A DNA stretch of 64,000 nucleotides from Clitoria ternatea (taxonomy: Eukaryota; Streptophyta; Magnoliopsida; Fabales; Fabaceae), in the NCBI GenBank assembly GCA_037962975.1, contig CM075674.1, forward strand, positions 36,346,501 to 36,410,500. Reading direction: 5' to 3'. The translations under genes were made by a program, and so were the position numbers. Below are positions 35,419-47,059 of this stretch, in pieces; position 1 is the stretch's first letter; each line of letters begins with the position of its first letter. The notes beneath the pieces are model-generated. The model was not told the DNA's origin, did not search any database, and saw only the letters and a program-made list of their open reading frames with translations.

Positions 35419-37152
35419 CTAGGGGGATACATTGGGTCGTATAAACCGCTTCTCTATCATCTCTTCAAGTTGTTTCTTCAACTCTGCTAATTCTAGAGGT
35501 GACATTTGGTATGGTGCAATTGAAATGGGTCCAACTCCAGGTACTAGATCAATGGCAAATTCCACATCTCTTTCTGGGGGTAAACCAGGGATATCTTCAG
35601 GAAAAACGTCAGGAAATTCACACACAACCGGCAGATTTTTGATTTTTGATTCTTGCTCTCCTTTCGTTGAAAGCAATAGCATGAATCCTTGAGCCCCTCC
35701 TTTTAAAGAGGCACTCACTTGGTTGGCGGTTAGAAATCTCGAATCCTCAGGATTCAAATTCACTGGTTCTTTAAACATTATGGTTTTATTATGACAATCT
35801 ATTAGAACATGATTGTCAGACAACCAATCTATCCCAATAATAACTTCTAAGCCAGAAAGGGGTAAACAGAAAAGATTAGCTTTAAAGTCCCTACCATTTA
35901 TGACAATAGGGCATTTCCAACAAGCTTTAGAAGTGACAATGGGATTGTTTCCAGGAGTATGTACAGATAAGTCAAATGACAGTTCTATCACAGGTAATTT
36001 TAGTTTTTCTACACAGTCATTGGCAATAAAGGAATGTGATGCACCTGAGTCATACATAACAGTTAAAGGAATCTTATTAATGATACACTTACCTTCCACC
36101 ATGGAATCAGAATGAGATGCTTCTTCTCCAGTGATTGCAAAAACCTTTCCTTTTGCCTTCGGCCTTCTGACTGCACTGTGCACGCCTCCTTGAGTATTTA
36201 TGTTTGTACTCGCACCTTCAGGGTTTTCCCTCTTCATCTCTGGACAATCCTTGATGTGATGACCTGGTTTGTTACACTTAAAACAAACATAAGTGTTTTT
36301 AGGACAATCCCTTTTCAAATGGGGTCCTCCATAGATAAAACATTTAAAATTTGGTGCAGATGTCGGGTAATAGCTTCCAGTTGAAGCTTGGGGTCTGTTA
36401 GGAACAGGTGCTGCTCCAAACCGGTAAAATGGCGCTTGGTAAGGCTTATTCCTTCTGAAGTCTCTTCTTTGGTGATGGTGAGGTCCTTGACTTCTCATTT
36501 CTCCTGCCTTGTGAAGGGGCTTACGCCTTTTAGTCATTCTATCCTTATGATCTTCTTCAAACATCCTACAACGATTTACCAATACAGAAAATTCACGGAT
36601 TTCCTGCATTCGTATAGCTTCCTTAATTTCTGGCCGCAATCCATTTACAAACTTTGCACACCGATCTCTTTCATTAGTAGCATCATTATAATGAGAATGA
36701 AAACGAGATAGCTCTTTAAACCTGGATGCGTACTCTCCAACGGTCATATTTCCTAGGGTCAGTGACAGGAATTCGAATTGTCTTTTCTCTTTAACATCAG
36801 CTGGAAAGTATTTATCCAGAAACATATCCTTGAAATAATCCCAAGTGATCTCCACGTCGTTGACTTTGAATTGTCTACGCATGCTATCCCACCAATGTTT
36901 GGCATCCTCAGATAAGGCATAAGTAGCGAAGACTACCTTATCAGCTTCATTACATTGCAATGCTCGAAAGATCTTCTCTATCTCTCGAATCCAGATTTGT
37001 GCTCCATCAGGGTTATATCCTCCCTTGAAACGAGGTGGATTGCGCTTTTCGAATAGGTCCAGCCTTCTCAAGGCATCGTTACCTTGACCTTCACGTGCTC
37101 CCATTGCATTGATTAAGCGTTCTACAACTCCAGCAAGATCGTTTCCAGCCAT
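35419..37152 (-). pseudogene. Chromovirus gag and protease, up to the RT start
   Basis: 577 residues from an ATG at 37152. The gag domain covers about residues 40-190 (RFKGGYNPDGAQIWIREIEK, YFPADVKEKRQFEFLSL, GEYASRFKELSRFH). Zinc-knuckle sequences follow at about 275-305: CFKCNKPGHHIKDC is a complete C-x2-C-x4-H-x4-C knuckle, while the one before it (CFIYGGPHLKRDC) has lost its second Cys. The aspartic protease motif YDSGASHSFI is near residue 366. The frame reaches the start of RT and stops at TAG (35419-35421) where the family has Trp in the SPWGAPV motif. Reading resumes in the same frame after it, so one nonsense change separates gag-protease from RT. Confidence 0.92.
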
Positions 37153-37282
37153 TAGTTTCCTGTTTCATAGTAACTGAGATTTGTCATATCAATCACAGTT
37201 ACTACCAAGTCAGATATTCTACCTATACAGAGTTTACAGACAAAGCAAGATAGACCTTTTCCCCAGGCCTATTGGATTAACT

Positions 37283-37294
37283 GCTCTGATACCA
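37283..37294 (-). promoter_or_regulatory. Chromovirus primer binding site (tRNA-iMet)
   Basis: On the minus strand TGGTATCAGAGC begins three bases past the 5' LTR, a perfect initiator-Met site. Confidence 0.92.
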
Positions 37295-37297
37295 CTT

Positions 37298-40200
37298 TGT
37301 AACACCCTCTGTTACACCTTAATAAATTCTAGAAAAATTCATAATTTTTTTTAAAGATATGATTGTTAAAAAGAAACTATCGGAATAAATTATATACATT
37401 ATTTCTAAAATACCTCACAAATATTATTAAAACTTTATAAAGCATTTGTACATTCATCCAAAGAAAATAAACATTAAACATTATAAGAAAGAAAAGAAAC
37501 TCTATGGCCCAGAAGCAGTTACTTATTAACATTATTTATTCATTGGACCACGGTATTCATACCGAGCTCCCTTTCTAGAACGTGCTATATCTACTGCCGA
37601 AATTCTTCGATCCTTCCCTCTGAACCATCAATTTAGAATAAATGAAACAAAGACATGGAGAAAGGAGTGAGAAACAGAATATAATATTATTGATTAAGAC
37701 ATAAGCAACAAGGGTTTTCACAAACCAATACATAATAATATCAATCACAATCACATACACAATCAATTATGAATGCATGAATGTATGCAATATCTTCATC
37801 ATAACTTACCTATATATGTGAGCCCTTAAATTTTAATTTGCATTGGGCCAACCAGGAGTTTACACTGTTCCATAAGTCCGGATAATAATAATATGAACAA
37901 CTCAACTGACATGGAAACACTTAGAGATTAGTCAGATTGAGAAAGTTTTTATTGTGAGAGCACCCGATACTAGGGAGCTACCCCAGGTCCCCTGAAGCAC
38001 CCTTTCACACCCTCTCATCCCAAGGCTCGTAATTAAGCCTCCTCTAATGTATCCTCGGTTTCTATAATCCGTCCCCAGACAATATCATTTTATTTCACTT
38101 TAATGATTCATGATGCATGAACTACTCGCGTATTTAGTTGGTTAAGACTTTTAGAAACTCAATTATTAAATCCCTTAAAGGTTTACAATATCATTTCAAT
38201 AAACTGTACATTTTCTCAATTCTCTAAATTTCTGTCCCACAGAAATAAATTTGGTACAGTTTTCAAATCTCACTGAAATTGAGTTTCTAAGCCTTAAATA
38301 TCTAAAAACTTTCTCATATAAAACTTTACATAATCTTTCTCAAATTAAATCTTAACAAAATCAAATTTAGGAATCTCAATTATTTCCAAATATCTTTAGT
38401 TATTAAGTTGGAAAAAAATAAAATAATTTTCTTTTAAAAAGTTTTGTTTTATTAAAAGAGAATAATTATTAACTAAAAATACTTAAAATTACAAAATTTT
38501 TCTTTAACTCAAGATTTAATTAATTAATTCTCATAAAATGTTTTCTTTCTAAAATAAATACTAATTTTTTTATTCTAAATATTGAAAAAAAAGTTAATAA
38601 AAATAATTTCTAAGAAGAGAAGATTTAAAGTAAAAATTTAAAGAGTAAGGTAAGAAAATTCTTACTGAATTTAGCTTTCCGTCATGCTCGCTATATGCTC
38701 AAACTCCACGTCACAAAATCATCAATCAAAATCAAGCATTATCAAATATAACTAAATATCATCAATCACATCAAATATTATTAATCACAATTAAATATCA
38801 ATCAAAATCAAGTCAACAAAGCATTATTTATAAATATTATAATTCAAAGTTTAATGGTTATTAATATAGTCAATTTGAGTCCTTTTGGTCAATTCCTCGT
38901 ATAGGTCTATGTAAGTCCATATAATCCAGTCCTTGCATAGGTATAGTTCAGTCCATATGGATCATAATGGTCCAAATCCTTGCATAGGTATAGTCCAGTC
39001 CATATAGGTCATAATGGTCCAAGTCCTTGCATAGGTATGTTAGAGTTAGTTAAACCGGATATTTAATTTAAAATTTATTAAAAATGTTAAGTTAAAAAGT
39101 TAATATTTTAAAATAATAATATTATTAAATTTAAAAGGAGTAGGGGACTCCTCCCATTATTCTTATGTCTTTTCATATTATACTCTTATCTCACTCCCCC
39201 TTACCTTGAGTTGTTACCAAAAAGAGATTTGCTTTGCGCCTCCGATTTCTAGAAATATTAATACCAATCTTATTTCAGTATAAGCATAAGACGAAGATTA
39301 AGATTAATACTTAAAACAGAAATGGTAAATTTTGAATAATGAATAGTGAATAGTGAATAGTAAATCATGAATAGTAATAGTAAATAGTAAAACGTGAATA
39401 GTAATGAGTAAATAGTAAATCGTGAATAGTAACGGTAAATAGTAAATCGTGAATAGTAACGATAAATAGTAAATCATGAATAGTAACAGTAAATAGTAAC
39501 AATAAATAGTAATTTACTATTTGAATAGTAATTTACTATTGAAATAGTGTTTACTATGTAGAGTAGTAACTTAAAATAATATTATTTCCAGTATAATAAC
39601 AGATTTCTAAAAACGATATGAAAATAACCTAAAAAATATAAAAGAGAAGTATTCTTACCTTAGGATTTTGGCAGAACCTTCTCTCCAAAAACTTTTCTTC
39701 TCTCTCACTTCCACCACTATCTCACTAGCACTACTATATTAAGAAAACTTAATCTGAAATTGTGAATTCTAAAGAAGAAATCCTTCGGTATTCATAGGAA
39801 AAAAATTTACTATGCATTCTATTATTTTAATATAAAAGTACTATGCATTTTTGAATTTTTTATTCCAGGTTACTGTACACCTTTTGAAAATTTCGTACAT
39901 GCACAGTGTTTTGCATAGTAACTGTCGGCAGAATTATTAAGCCAAATAGTAACCTTTCACTCGGTATATTTTAAATATTCAAAATGAGTCCTTTTTGAAA
40001 TTTAGCGATATTATATCAGTCCTTACTAATTTTATAACATGTAATATAAAGTTGAAATTTTAAAAATCTAAAATTTTCTGTTAATAAAAATTTATTACTA
40101 CGTTTCTAATTTTTTAACAATTGGAAAAAATCAAGATTTTTCTCAAACCGATAATTTTTAGATAAGTCTACTTGAAACGGATTTTAGAAAATTTTCTTAT

Positions 40201-40410
40201 AATTTACATTCACTTTCTTATAAATATTTTTAATTTAAGTCACTTATATGAATTTAAAATTATTTAAAAAATATTATTTTATATAAAAAAATTCCAAAAT
40301 TCCAAAAAATTCCAAAAAATCATACATAATACGTAGATTAAAAAGTTCTAAAGAGCCATAATCTAATTACTTCAAAATTTTAATATAAAAATAAAAATAG
40401 GGGTGTTACA
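37298..40410 (-). repeat. Chromovirus 5' LTR
   Basis: 3,113 bp. In element orientation it starts TGTAACACCCCTATTTTTAT and ends GGTGTTACA. The first 19 bases of the plus strand, TGTAACACCCTCTGTTACA, form a near-palindrome. AATAGTAA-type tandem repeats lie at 39330-39560. Confidence 0.95.
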
Positions 40411-40639
40411 TCATGTTTGGCTTATATATCATATATGGTTGGGTCTTGAATACCCTATGGAGTCTGCATAAACTCTGAGCTGTAAAAGGCAATATGAATA
40501 TATAAGAGATATATGATATGATCGTATATAGACTCTATTAAGGCCGAGTTGGTCTGGAAATCTAGAAGATGATCAAAAAAGGAAATTGTTTCCAGTTTTA
40601 GCCAAATAAGACATTAAAATAATTTGTCTAAAGAACTTG

Positions 40640-41967
40640 AAAGAGTTCAAAAGAAACGGAAGTAAGACTTCAACTACAAGTCATGTTATAGAAGTCAAGT
40701 TATTTTAGTTTACTAACGTTACTATCAGATACTAGTAATAGATCTCACATTTTGAAAGATCAAGGAAGTAGATCACTTGCTAGGGGTGGAGAAATCTGTG
40801 TAAAATTGACCAAAAGTTGCTATAATAAAGATAAGATCTTTACCTATTGGGCTAGTTAGTGAACTAGACATTGTGCATATTATTTCTTGTTGGACAAGAA
40901 ATGTTTTTTTATATACAATAACTTTATTTCTTCAAAAGGATGTTGATACACAGTTGAGTAATGGATTCCACATCCTAAATCTCAAAACACCCATCTATAA
41001 CATAATTGTCAAAGTAGGTTAAAATAAGTGATTTTGAACCTTACTTACATGGTATTGTCTCCTAAGGCAAATGAATAAGAAACACATTTCTAAATACCAT
41101 TAATGTGGTTATATGGACTCTTTTGATTTTATAATCAATTGAGACATGTAAATCTTATTTATTGGAGAGATAATTGAGACCTCATTCATTGAAAAGATGA
41201 GTAATATATTATTTAATACATGACGATGTATGTGGGCCTATTGGAACAATAAATATGTATGTTTTTCAATACTTCAACATACTAATTGAAAAATCAATAA
41301 GTATAGATTTATGTAACATAAGTTAGAAAGTCTTTAAAAAGTTTAAAGAATTCATAATGAAGTGAAAAACCAAATTGGCAAGACAATTAAAGCTCTTGAT
41401 TAGATCAAGATAGCAAATAATTTGAGCTATAAGATTGATAACTATCTAATAGAGTGAGAGATTACCTCTTAACTCATTCCTCATGGAATGCCATAATAGC
41501 ATCTCTATGGGGAAAAGTCAAACCTTGTTGGACATAGTTTGATTATTGATTATTATCAAACATCTCTAACTCCTTCAACGTTCCTTTATTAACAAAATTT
41601 CCACACTTAATCATGTTCCATCTTAGACTTTCTTAAAGAAACCATATATGATATGGACTAGGAAGAAACCTAGTATGTCTTTACTAATAATTTGGAACTA
41701 TGAAGCTTCTATAGAGCATCCAACTCTGACAAGGTCAGATCCAAATTAGATAAATGTCTTCTGTGAGATATCCAAAGAAAGCTAAGGGTTATCATTTCTA
41801 CAATCCATCTGAGAACAAAAGGCTTGTTGCTTAGAATGTTGTATTCTTGAACAAGAGTACATTTCTTAAAAAATCAGTGGGAGGATAGTAGAACTTGAAG
41901 AAATTCAAGTATCACAGAACATTCAAAAGTCAAGGATAGACTTAGAGCAGAAATCACAAAATGTTAT
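40640..41967 (+). pseudogene. Ty1/copia pol remnant (protease, integrase)
   Basis: Heavily stopped sequence still shows copia order. A protease-like block is near 40720-40830 (SDTSNRSHI, SRSLARG; the family has D-T/S-G-x-S-H). The pre-integrase zinc block near 41050-41100 reads WYCLLRQMNKKHISKYH against the family HxRxGHxNxxxI. An integrase core relic is near 41375-41530 (GKTIKAL, NNLSYKIDNYL, LIPHGMP against SDRGGEYLS and TPPGTPQ). The block after integrase near 41765-41880 reads YPKKAKGYHFYNPSENKRLV. It is interrupted at 41968 by the Ogre-like LTR. Confidence 0.72.
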
Positions 41968-43890
41968 TGTTGTTACCCAATTTTGTCCGGGTCCATTTAA
42001 AATAAAAAATAAAAAAAAAATAATACCAAAAAATAAAAGAATTCTTTTTAGAAAAAAAGTGAACCTATGGGCTCGTTTGAATTTCAAATTATTGATCCGG
42101 GCTTTGAACCTCTAAAACTTAGAAAATTTTAAAATTCAAAAAGGGAGGAAGAAATTTTAAAATTTGAAATTGATAAAAAGGGTCAAATTTTATGATAAGA
42201 GATAAAAGTGGTGACAAGATTTTAGAAAACGAGATAAAGTTTTTTTAAGATAAAGCTATTATGAGATGAGATAAGGCTTTTCTTTTAAAAATATATATTA
42301 TATAGTGGAAATAGTTTTTCTTAAAGATAAGGATAAGTTTTAATATATATATTATGAAAATGCTAGGATTCACGCGCAGCTAAGGTTCAGGGGCCTGATT
42401 TTAAATTATATACATATATATTTATATAAAGAAAGAAACAAAATTAGTTATAAAAGATAATAATTTATATATTAAAAAGAGGAAAAAAGGCAAGGCCAAC
42501 AGGTATATATATATACTATACACACTGAAAAGAGGGGGAGGGGAAAAAGGCAAGGCCAACAGTATATATATGCTATACATTAACGCTGGAAGAAAAAAAA
42601 AGAAGGAGAGGGAGGCTGGACAATTACTCCATACAAGGCACAGCAAAAAAATTCAATTGGCAGACATAGCCAATTCACGTACAGTTGCGTGAAAGTGGAA
42701 GTGCATAAAATCAGTAAGGTACATTTCCTTTTCAATTTGTTTTTTTTAATTATATGTAATCCTAGCCTCTTAGAGAATTAAAAAATCCTTTCCTCTTTAG
42801 GAATATTCTAATAATCAGTAAGACATAGCACCTGTTAATGTTTGTTACTTACCGAGTTTAGAGTATTTTATTTGTAAAATAGAGAAACAAAATTCATATT
42901 GGTATGTGCCTAAAATTAAAATCTTTATGCTAGGGTTGGTTTAGACAAGACGTCCCGTTAACCTATACTTAATTACCAGAGTATAAAGTATCGTTAGTAA
43001 TACCAATAGGTAACAAAAATTGATTCAAGTTAGAAACCAATTTGGATGAGACGCCCTGTTGGCCTAAGTTTTCAAATAAAAAAAGTCTCTAATTATCTCA
43101 AAATTAATTTCAAACCATAAGAAATATTTTTCTAACAAATCCAGTATCTTTATAGATTCTTTGGACGAGACGTCCTATTAATCTAGGTCCCTAGCCAAGC
43201 TTTTCATTCTTAAAAGAATTTTAAGGTTCTTTCAAAAATATAATAATAAAAAAACTCCAGGTTTCTTTTTTTCAAAAAATAATACACCACTTAAAGTCAA
43301 TTTGGACGAGACGTCCTACTGATTAATATTTTTTAAATCTCGACGTTTTCCAATCTACTTCGAATTTTCTAAAATAACACAAAGAACTACGTAACCCTGA
43401 TTTCCCCTAACGCTTGGGGAATACGTAGGAGCGGGAACAATTATTCCTGTCGGGCCCAAATTTAAAAAACATATATATCTTTTTTTTATTAGTAAAAATA
43501 AAATCATCATGCTTTTTAACGATAACTCGATTAATTTGGACGAGACGTCCTGTTAATCATAAAGCTTATAATTTTAAAAAAAATCATTAAATCAACAACA
43601 AATCCATGAGGCATCTCTAAGAGGTTTAAATTATAAATTAGTAGGATTATTCAAACTTAAACGATTTAGGGTAACCGTTTAAAACGGACAGTGTGGGGTG
43701 CTAATACCTTCCTCACCTGTAATTAGACTCCCGAACCTAAAATCTTAATTTAGGACTAGTACCTTCACATTAGGTTTTTCTGATATTTTACCTTAAAAAT
43801 ATTAGTGGCGACTCCACGGTTTCCGGAGGAAACTCGGGAAACTAATTTTCTTTTTACGGTCGGCCTCCCGCCGCGATCCAGGTTGCGACA
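41968..43890 (+). repeat. Ogre-like LTR 1
   Basis: 1,923 bp from TGTTGTTACCCAATT to GGTTGCGACA. It contains five copies of a GACGAGACGTCC-type motif at about 42950, 43055, 43165, 43312 and 43540. Confidence 0.93.
42481..42585 (+). promoter_or_regulatory. Duplicated TATA-like segment in LTR 1
   Basis: GGCAAGGCCAACAG followed by TATATATA occurs twice, 60 bp apart (42489 and 42549). The same pair is in LTR 2 near 57559 and 57619. These are candidate core promoters with two possible start regions; promoter activity is inferred. Confidence 0.4.
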
Positions 43891-43892
43891 GA

Positions 43893-43912
43893 TGGCGACT
43901 CCACTGGGGACC
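43893..43912 (+). promoter_or_regulatory. Ogre primer binding site (tRNA-Arg type), copy 1
   Basis: TGGCGACTCCACTGGGGACC begins two bases after LTR 1 and matches the tRNA-Arg-complementary site reported for Ogre elements. The same site in copy 2 is at 58963-58982. Confidence 0.85.
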
Positions 43913-44771
43913 TTAGAGAGTCAAGCCCATTTAATTTGTTTAAGTATATTTGAATTATCCTACATGTTTTCTTGCCTATGTTTATGCCATGTGTTTGGTT
44001 GATATATGTTATTATTGAACCATAGGGTAGGAGATGTTATATTTTGTATTATTGAACCTTAGGGTAGATGATTTTTTTTTATTATTTGCTCTGTGTTTGT
44101 TTCTTGTGAAGGAAGGGTAAATTACATGTACGCCCCTCACGCACTACACTTACACTTTTTCATACACATTTCGAGTGGGACCCTACACCCAAGGGTCTGA
44201 ATAAACCATTAAGTTTAGGAGAGGTTGTGTAGCGGTGTCATTTGGGACATTCTTCTCCGTCTGACATCGTGAGAGCCTCAGCTAGAGTGTGACTTTCTCA
44301 TGGTGCCCACACCTGGTAGATTTCCTATCGTTGTGGTCCACATCATGGGCAGAGTCTAAGCTCTAGTGGCCTTTAGTAATTTAAAATAGCCACCCAAAGT
44401 GAGAGGACACTATTAGAGGAACCTTAGAACCAATAAGAGGACTTCAGACAAACCCTGTATAGAGAACACAAGGGGCAATGGTACAATACCTTCTTTTTTT
44501 TCTAAATTAAAAGACTCCTTTTCCAATAAACATTTTCTTAAAAAAGGGCCCAATACTTTAACATGGTGCAAATAGTTCAAGCCCGTTCAATTTTGTGCTT
44601 TAAATTATAGGCCTTTTGGACCGTAAGTTTTTCAAAAAATGGATGATCTAAGATGTCTGTAATTTATTCACACAGAAAATATTTTTAAGAAATAATGATA
44701 ACAAGCCCATAAGTTGATTTTTTTTTCTCTCTTCCAGAAGGTAATCGAAACTTGGCGAGTATCCAACAAAA
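43913..44771 (+). other. Leader before ORF1, copy 1
   Basis: About 860 bp without a gene. A pyrimidine tract ending in CTCTCTTCCAG (about 44735-44746) shortly before the ORF1 ATG looks like a 3' splice site, so a leader intron is possible but unproven. Copy 2 is the same at 58983-59841. Confidence 0.5.
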
Positions 44772-46685
44772 ATGGAAACTAATGTGGATTTAGATGAATG
44801 TGGGGCCAACAAGACCGAATTGAGGAAGTTACTACATGTCAAGGTGGGGAAAGTTGACACTGCTAGCCTGCAGGTTTTGGGAAAGAAGCTGAATCTGACC
44901 CAAAGGATGGCCTTCTCAAGGAAATATGGGAGAATCCTAAAGCTTTTGGAAGTTGAAGTACAGGTCGAAGCACTCACTGCTTTAGCCCAATTTTATGACC
45001 CACCTCTTCGATGCTTCACATTTCGAGACTTCCAGTTAGCGCCATCAGTGGAAGAGTTCGAGCAGATTTTGGGCTTACCATTAGAGGGGCAGGTACCTTA
45101 CAGACGACTTGGGCAGTATGCTAACATCACCTCCCTTTCTTCAATATTGAAGATTAGTCCGACCGAGCTAGAAGAAGCGCGACTATACAGGAATCAGATA
45201 CCAGGGTTTACCAGGGCATATTTGGAAAAACACATGAACAGTTTGGCTGAAAATAAAGATTGGGAAACTTTCATGGATACCTTAGCACTTACCCTTTATG
45301 GTATCATCTTGTTTCCTCGAATCGAGAATTATGTAGACTATGATGCTATAGATGTTTTCCTGGCCCGTAAACTTCATCGTGAAAATCCTATTACTGCACT
45401 TTTGGCGGATGTTTACTGTACCATGGACTATTGCCATACTTAAGGGGGGAAAAGAATCCTCTGTTGCTCACCAGCTTTGTACGTGTGGCTTACATCACAT
45501 GTCTTTAGCCAAATGGGCAAGGTTGAATGCCCTATATCAGACCTAAAGTGGTGCCAATTGACTGTGAAGAGCGGGCGTGAATGGGCCAGCCATCTTATTG
45601 GGCTCACTGCTGAAAAGGTAAGATGGTATCCGCAATGGCTAAAGGTTGACACCATAATTCACCATTGTGGAAGTTATCCGAATGTCCCGCTCATAGGCAC
45701 TCGTGGATGCATCAATTATAATCCAGTCATAGCCAAACGCCAATTGGCTTACCCTTTGCTCGGACCACCAAGTGAAGAGTCATTGACCCCCTTTGTCCTC
45801 TACTACACAAACGGGGAATACGCTTCTACCCTCAAGCATATAAGGGGTGCCTGGCAAAAAGTTTACAAGAAAGGGAAAGAGTTAGGTGTCAGAAGTCATG
45901 GTATTAAAGAAGAATACTATCAGTGGATCTTAAATCGGGTCTCTATCGTCAAGCTGCCATTCAGGACATTCGATCCCCCTCCGAGGTATGAGTTGTCTAC
46001 TGGACCCCTTTTTGAAGATGAAAGGGCTAGAGAAATAGAGGAGCTGAAAGCCAAGAACAAGAAGTTAGAAGATGACTTGACAAAAGCTTATCAAGATTGT
46101 GCTCTTTTGAAGAGGGAAAATCATGAAAAAGAACAAGCCTATGAGGACATTAGTAGAAAGCGAAAGGCCAAAATGATTCATAGGCAGAAGTTAGATCAAT
46201 GCCTCCGAGCAGCTAACTCCCAGCTAAAAGCCAAGAATGAAGAAAGAGATGTCATTCTTGCAGACAAACAGCTATTGAAACAGATGATGGAGAGAGCAAG
46301 AGAAAATGAACAGAAGGCCGTGGCAGAAAAAGATTTTCTGCAATCTCAAATCACTATCATGGAGCAACAAATCAAAGATATGACTGAAGCGTCTCGACAA
46401 GAAATAAATGATGAGAAATGGCGTGCATACGAGATAGAGAACAAATGTCAGGAGATGATACAGTCTATGAGAGCCGAAGTAGCAAATCAGGATGAAATCA
46501 TTCACTCATGGATGCGCCGCTTCCACCAGCTAGCGTATCTGGCAAACGGAACTTTGGAAGACATCCCACAGCTGCTGAGAAAGGCCGACGGAATGACAAA
46601 TCCCCTCACTACCCCCAAGGAGATTGTAGTTTTCCTAGAATATTGTAAAAAACGGCTTAATGAAATGAAGGCTATGATTGCCTGA
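44772..46685 (+). pseudogene. Ogre ORF1, copy 1, interrupted by one stop
   Basis: Ogre elements carry an extra ORF of unknown role before gag. Here a 637-codon frame starts at ATG 44772, is cut by TAA at 45441-45443, and continues in the same frame to TGA at 46683-46685. The first half shows the pattern I associate with DUF7745 / plant-mobile-domain-like proteins (KYGRILKLLEVEVQVEAL, ALAQFYDPPLRCFTFRDFQL, EEFEQILGLPL, then WYPQWLKVDTI, GTRGCINYNP after the stop). The last 200 residues are charged and heptad-like, a likely coiled coil, suggesting self-association. The stop is shared by both tandem copies, so it predates the duplication. Confidence 0.85.
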
Positions 46686-47059
46686 GCTAGGAGAGACTGA
46701 TTATTTCTGCTGGATGTAATGACTGCTTTTATTAAAGTAATAAAATGATTGCTTCACCTCCACAATGATACCATATTAGTTTCCATATTGCTTAACTTAG
46801 TACTTTTGAACGAGACGTTCTAAGGAACGGTAAAAGGATGCTCGCCAAGGCTCATGATCGCTTCAATCATTTTTATTTTTGTTTTTATTTTTTATCTCTT
46901 TATTTATTTATTTTTTTATTTTTATTTTTTTTGGTCTCTTTCTTTTCTTTTTTTTTTCTCCCTTCTCACTAATACATTTCTTTATTTATAAAAAAATCAG
47001 TAAGAAAGAAAGAAATCACGGGGAGACATCCTTATAGAACCCGGCTTCAGACAAGACTC
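46686..47059 (+). other. ORF1-gag spacer with T-rich tract
   Basis: 374 bp. It holds another GACGAGACGTC-like word (GAACGAGACGTTC at about 46809) and a T-rich tract at 46876-46985. Identical in copy 2 at 61756-62129. Confidence 0.6.

Larger units (their letters stand above)
29539..40410 (-). mobile_element. Tekay-type chromovirus (Ty3/gypsy), complete but inactive
   Basis: Two long LTRs (3,113 and 3,158 bp) with TGTAACACCC ends flank a minus-strand gag-pol that ends in a chromodomain-like segment. The whole is bounded by a perfect 5-bp duplication TCATG (29534-29538 and 40411-40415). The iMet primer site lies next to the right LTR and the polypurine tract next to the left, confirming minus orientation. 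Coding order is gag, protease, RT, RNase H, integrase, chromodomain. Three nonsense codons and one frameshift break it. About 10 differences in the first 350 bp of the LTR pair were counted by eye. Confidence 0.95.
21724..41967 (+). mobile_element. Decayed Ty1/copia element carrying three later insertions
   Basis: A 5' LTR (21724-26639, itself interrupted) is followed by an iMet-type primer site, a repeat-rich leader, and degenerate protease and integrase sequence in copia order (40640-41967). It contains a solo LTR (21830-25464), a chromovirus (29539-40410), and is broken at 41968 by the Ogre-like element. Its RT/RNase H and 3' LTR are not in the window. Many stops show it is the oldest of the nested set. 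Confidence 0.82.

Noticed and set aside
43805..44002. 65-codon frame at the end of the Ogre LTR
   Set aside because: It crosses the LTR end and primer binding site and recurs in copy 2 only because the DNA is duplicated.
44735..44746. 3' splice site before ORF1
   Set aside because: The tract and AG fit, but no convincing donor in the leader could be chosen, so no intron was called.
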